Shown: positions 62,667 to 64,000 of the stretch, piece by piece
Numbering within the stretch: position 1 is the first letter of the stretch
Layout of the letters: the number at the start of each line of letters is the position of its first letter
Source: Modestobacter sp. VKM Ac-2985
GTDB lineage: Bacteria; Actinomycetota; Actinomycetes; Mycobacteriales; Geodermatophilaceae
Assembly (NCBI RefSeq): GCF_026967925.1
Contig: NZ_JAPVBI010000002.1
Location: 372,001 to 436,000, forward strand
Direction of reading: 5' to 3'
DNA: 64,000 bases
Program-made: the position numbers and the translations under genes
The notes under the pieces: generated by a model
Database searches by the model: none
What the model was told of the DNA's origin: nothing
The model's input: the letters and a program-made list of their open reading frames with translations, nothing else

Positions 62667-64000
62667 GTGACGGTCGTGGTGGTCGGTGCCGGGCCGGTCG
62701 GGGTGACGGCGGCGCTGCTGCTGGCCCGCCGGGGCGTCGACGTCCTGGTGCTGGACCGGCACTCGGCCGCCTACCCGCAGCCGCGGGCGGTGCACTTGGA
62801 CGACGAGTCGCTGCGGGTGCTGCAGGCGGCCGGCGTCGCCGAGGCGTTCGCCGCGGTCAGCCGGCCGATGGCCGGGCTGCGCCTGCTGGACGGCGAGCAC
62901 CGCACGCTCGTGGAGTTCGGGCGCGGGAACGGCGAGCACGGCTGGCCGCAGGCGTCGATGTTCAGCCAGCCCGACCTGGAGGCGGTGCTGCGCGACGCCC
63001 TGGCCGCCGAGCCCCGGGCCCAGCTGCGCGGCGGGGTCGAGGTGTTGCACGTGGAACAACCCGGACCGGTCCGTCTCACCGTCCGCGACCGGGCCACCGG
63101 TGTCGAGGAGGAGCTGGTCGCCGACGCCGTGCTGGGCTGCGACGGGGCGAACAGCGCGGTGCGCCGGCTGATCGGGGCGTGGATGCACGACCTCGGCCCT
63201 GCCGAGCGCTGGCTGGTGGTCGACCTGGCCGCCGACGCCCCGCTGGACGTCTGGCCCGGCGTGCACCAGGTCTGCGACCCGGTCCGCCCGGCCACGTTCA
63301 TGCCGATCGCCGGTGATCGCTACCGCGCGGAGTTCCGGCTCGCCGCGGGGGAGTCGGCTGCCGACCTCGACCTGCCGGCGCTGCTCGCCCGCTTCGGCGC
63401 GCAGGGGTGCGCCGTCGTCCGCACCGCGGAGTACACCTATGCCGCGCAGGTGGCCGACCGCTGGCGGGACCGCCGGGTGCTGCTCTGCGGCGACGCCGCC
63501 CACCTGACCCCGCCGTTCATCGGCCAAGGCCTCGGGCTGGGGCTGCGAGACGTGCACCAGCTGACCTGGAAGCTGGCGGCGGTGCTGGACGGCGCGGACG
63601 ACGCGCTGCTGGACACCCACCAGGCCGAGCGGGCACCGCACGCGCGGGCGCTGATCCGGGTCGCGGTGCTGCTCGGCCGGCTGATGACCGGCGGGGGCGA
63701 CCGGGCGGCACTGGTGCGCCGGGCGGTGCTGACCGGGGTGCGCCGGCTGCCGCGGCTGGCCGCCTTCGCCGCCGCCAGCCGGACGCCGCCGCTGCGTCGT
63801 GGCCCGCTGGTGCGCCGGCCGCTTCTCGCGCCGGGCTCGCCGGTCGGATCGCTCCTACCGCAGCCCCCGGTCGCGGGCGCCCAGCGGCTGGACGACCTGT
63901 TCGGCCCCGGCTGGGCGGTGCTCAGCGCCGGCGGTCCGGTGCCCATGGACTGGCCGGGCCCCGTGCTGCGGGCCGACCGGCTCGGCTCGCCGGAGCTGGT
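62667..64000 (+). CDS. FAD-dependent monooxygenase (MhpA-like), 3' end outside window
   Basis: An open frame running off the window, so it carries no stop here. From GTG 62667 it begins TVVVVGAGPVGVTAALLLAR (FAD GxGxxG), then AYPQPRAVHLDDESLRVL, VLGCDGANSAVRRLIG (DG motif) and VLLCGDAAHLTPPFIGQGLG (GD motif). This is the aromatic-ring hydroxylase family, most like 3-(3-hydroxyphenyl)propionate hydroxylase. The start is divergent from DUF3224. At least 444 residues are in view. It contains a parS-like 16-mer at 63043-63058. Substrate by homology only. Confidence 0.88.
   Translation, partial: MTVVVVGAGPVGVTAALLLARRGVDVLVLDRHSAAYPQPRAVHLDDESLRVLQAAGVAEAFAAVSRPMAGLRLLDGEHRTLVEFGRGNGEHGWPQASMFSQPDLEAVLRDALAAEPRAQLRGGVEVLHVEQPGPVRLTVRDRATGVEEELVADAVLGCDGANSAVRRLIGAWMHDLGPAERWLVVDLAADAPLDVWPGVHQVCDPVRPATFMPIAGDRYRAEFRLAAGESAADLDLPALLARFGAQGCAVVRTAEYTYAAQVADRWRDRRVLLCGDAAHLTPPFIGQGLGLGLRDVHQLTWKLAAVLDGADDALLDTHQAERAPHARALIRVAVLLGRLMTGGGDRAALVRRAVLTGVRRLPRLAAFAAASRTPPLRRGPLVRRPLLAPGSPVGSLLPQPPVAGAQRLDDLFGPGWAVLSAGGPVPMDWPGPVLRADRLGSPEL
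63043..63058. promoter_or_regulatory. parS-like site 2
   Basis: TGTTGCACGTGGAACA is one base off the perfect palindrome TGTTCCACGTGGAACA, with the CACGTG core intact, inside the monooxygenase coding region. It could be chance, but with the site at 30029 it forms a pair. Confidence 0.45.

Overview
The DNA is very GC-rich, uses GTG starts freely, and carries families typical of actinobacteria: a DUF222/HNH endonuclease behind an actinobacterial-type LexA box, DUF3097, a Pmt/Ppm O-mannosylation pair, RNase J and an MgtA-like mannosyltransferase. The gene set fits a soil- or rock-dwelling actinobacterium such as Geodermatophilaceae, but the genus is an inference. No rRNA, tRNA, insertion sequence, prophage or CRISPR array was seen.

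Layout. 1-7.9 kb: a PilZ protein (cut by the window edge), a large hybrid histidine kinase, a RecQ-like helicase, then protein O-mannosyltransferase (Pmt), a Thr/Glu-repeat lipoprotein and the polyprenyl-phosphate-mannose synthase that would feed Pmt. 8-17.2 kb: a molybdenum block with a Mop-type regulator, modABC, an epoxide hydrolase facing its MarR regulator, a MocA-like nucleotidyltransferase, moaE, a SpoIIE-type phosphatase, and moaD-moaA. 17.4-31.9 kb: mostly housekeeping and catabolic genes: MFS, release factor 3 (prfC copy 1), tryptophan dioxygenase, aldo/keto reductase, a GntR unit, DUF3097, a PRC-barrel stress protein, PPK2, MgtA-like and PlsC-like enzymes, an azoreductase, YchJ and argG.

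31.9-42.1 kb is the most unusual part. Two sulP transporter genes, two merR genes, a second prfC and an MFS gene lie on one strand. Facing them is a divergent set: a frameshifted gene, a zinc-ribbon protein, a DUF2795 protein, an open frame with no normal start codon, and a GGDEF diguanylate cyclase. Five related MerR-type operator candidates punctuate it, and the two sulP genes share a 33-nt leader with a small hairpin. The first ~620 bp of the two prfC genes are about 98% identical while the rest has diverged, which points to recent gene conversion.

42.1-50.8 kb: RNase J, glucose-6-phosphate dehydrogenase, an AidB-like acyl-CoA dehydrogenase, an M18 aminopeptidase and the SOS-box HNH gene. 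50.9-58.5 kb: two MoxR-ATPase/VWA pairs, XdhC, an M20 peptidase and a MOSC protein. With the Mo genes upstream this implies maturation of a molybdenum hydroxylase (xanthine dehydrogenase or CO dehydrogenase type) whose structural genes are not in the window. 58.6-64 kb: an NDMA-type alcohol dehydrogenase, lactate permease, DUF3224 (with a relic of a second copy) and an FAD monooxygenase cut by the window end.

Several gene junctions hold palindromes that may be translated: a 24-bp palindrome in the start of modB, and a 66-68 bp hairpin family with one copy between the MocA-like gene and moaE and another between the moxR and VWA genes. Two near-parS 16-mers lie 33 kb apart.
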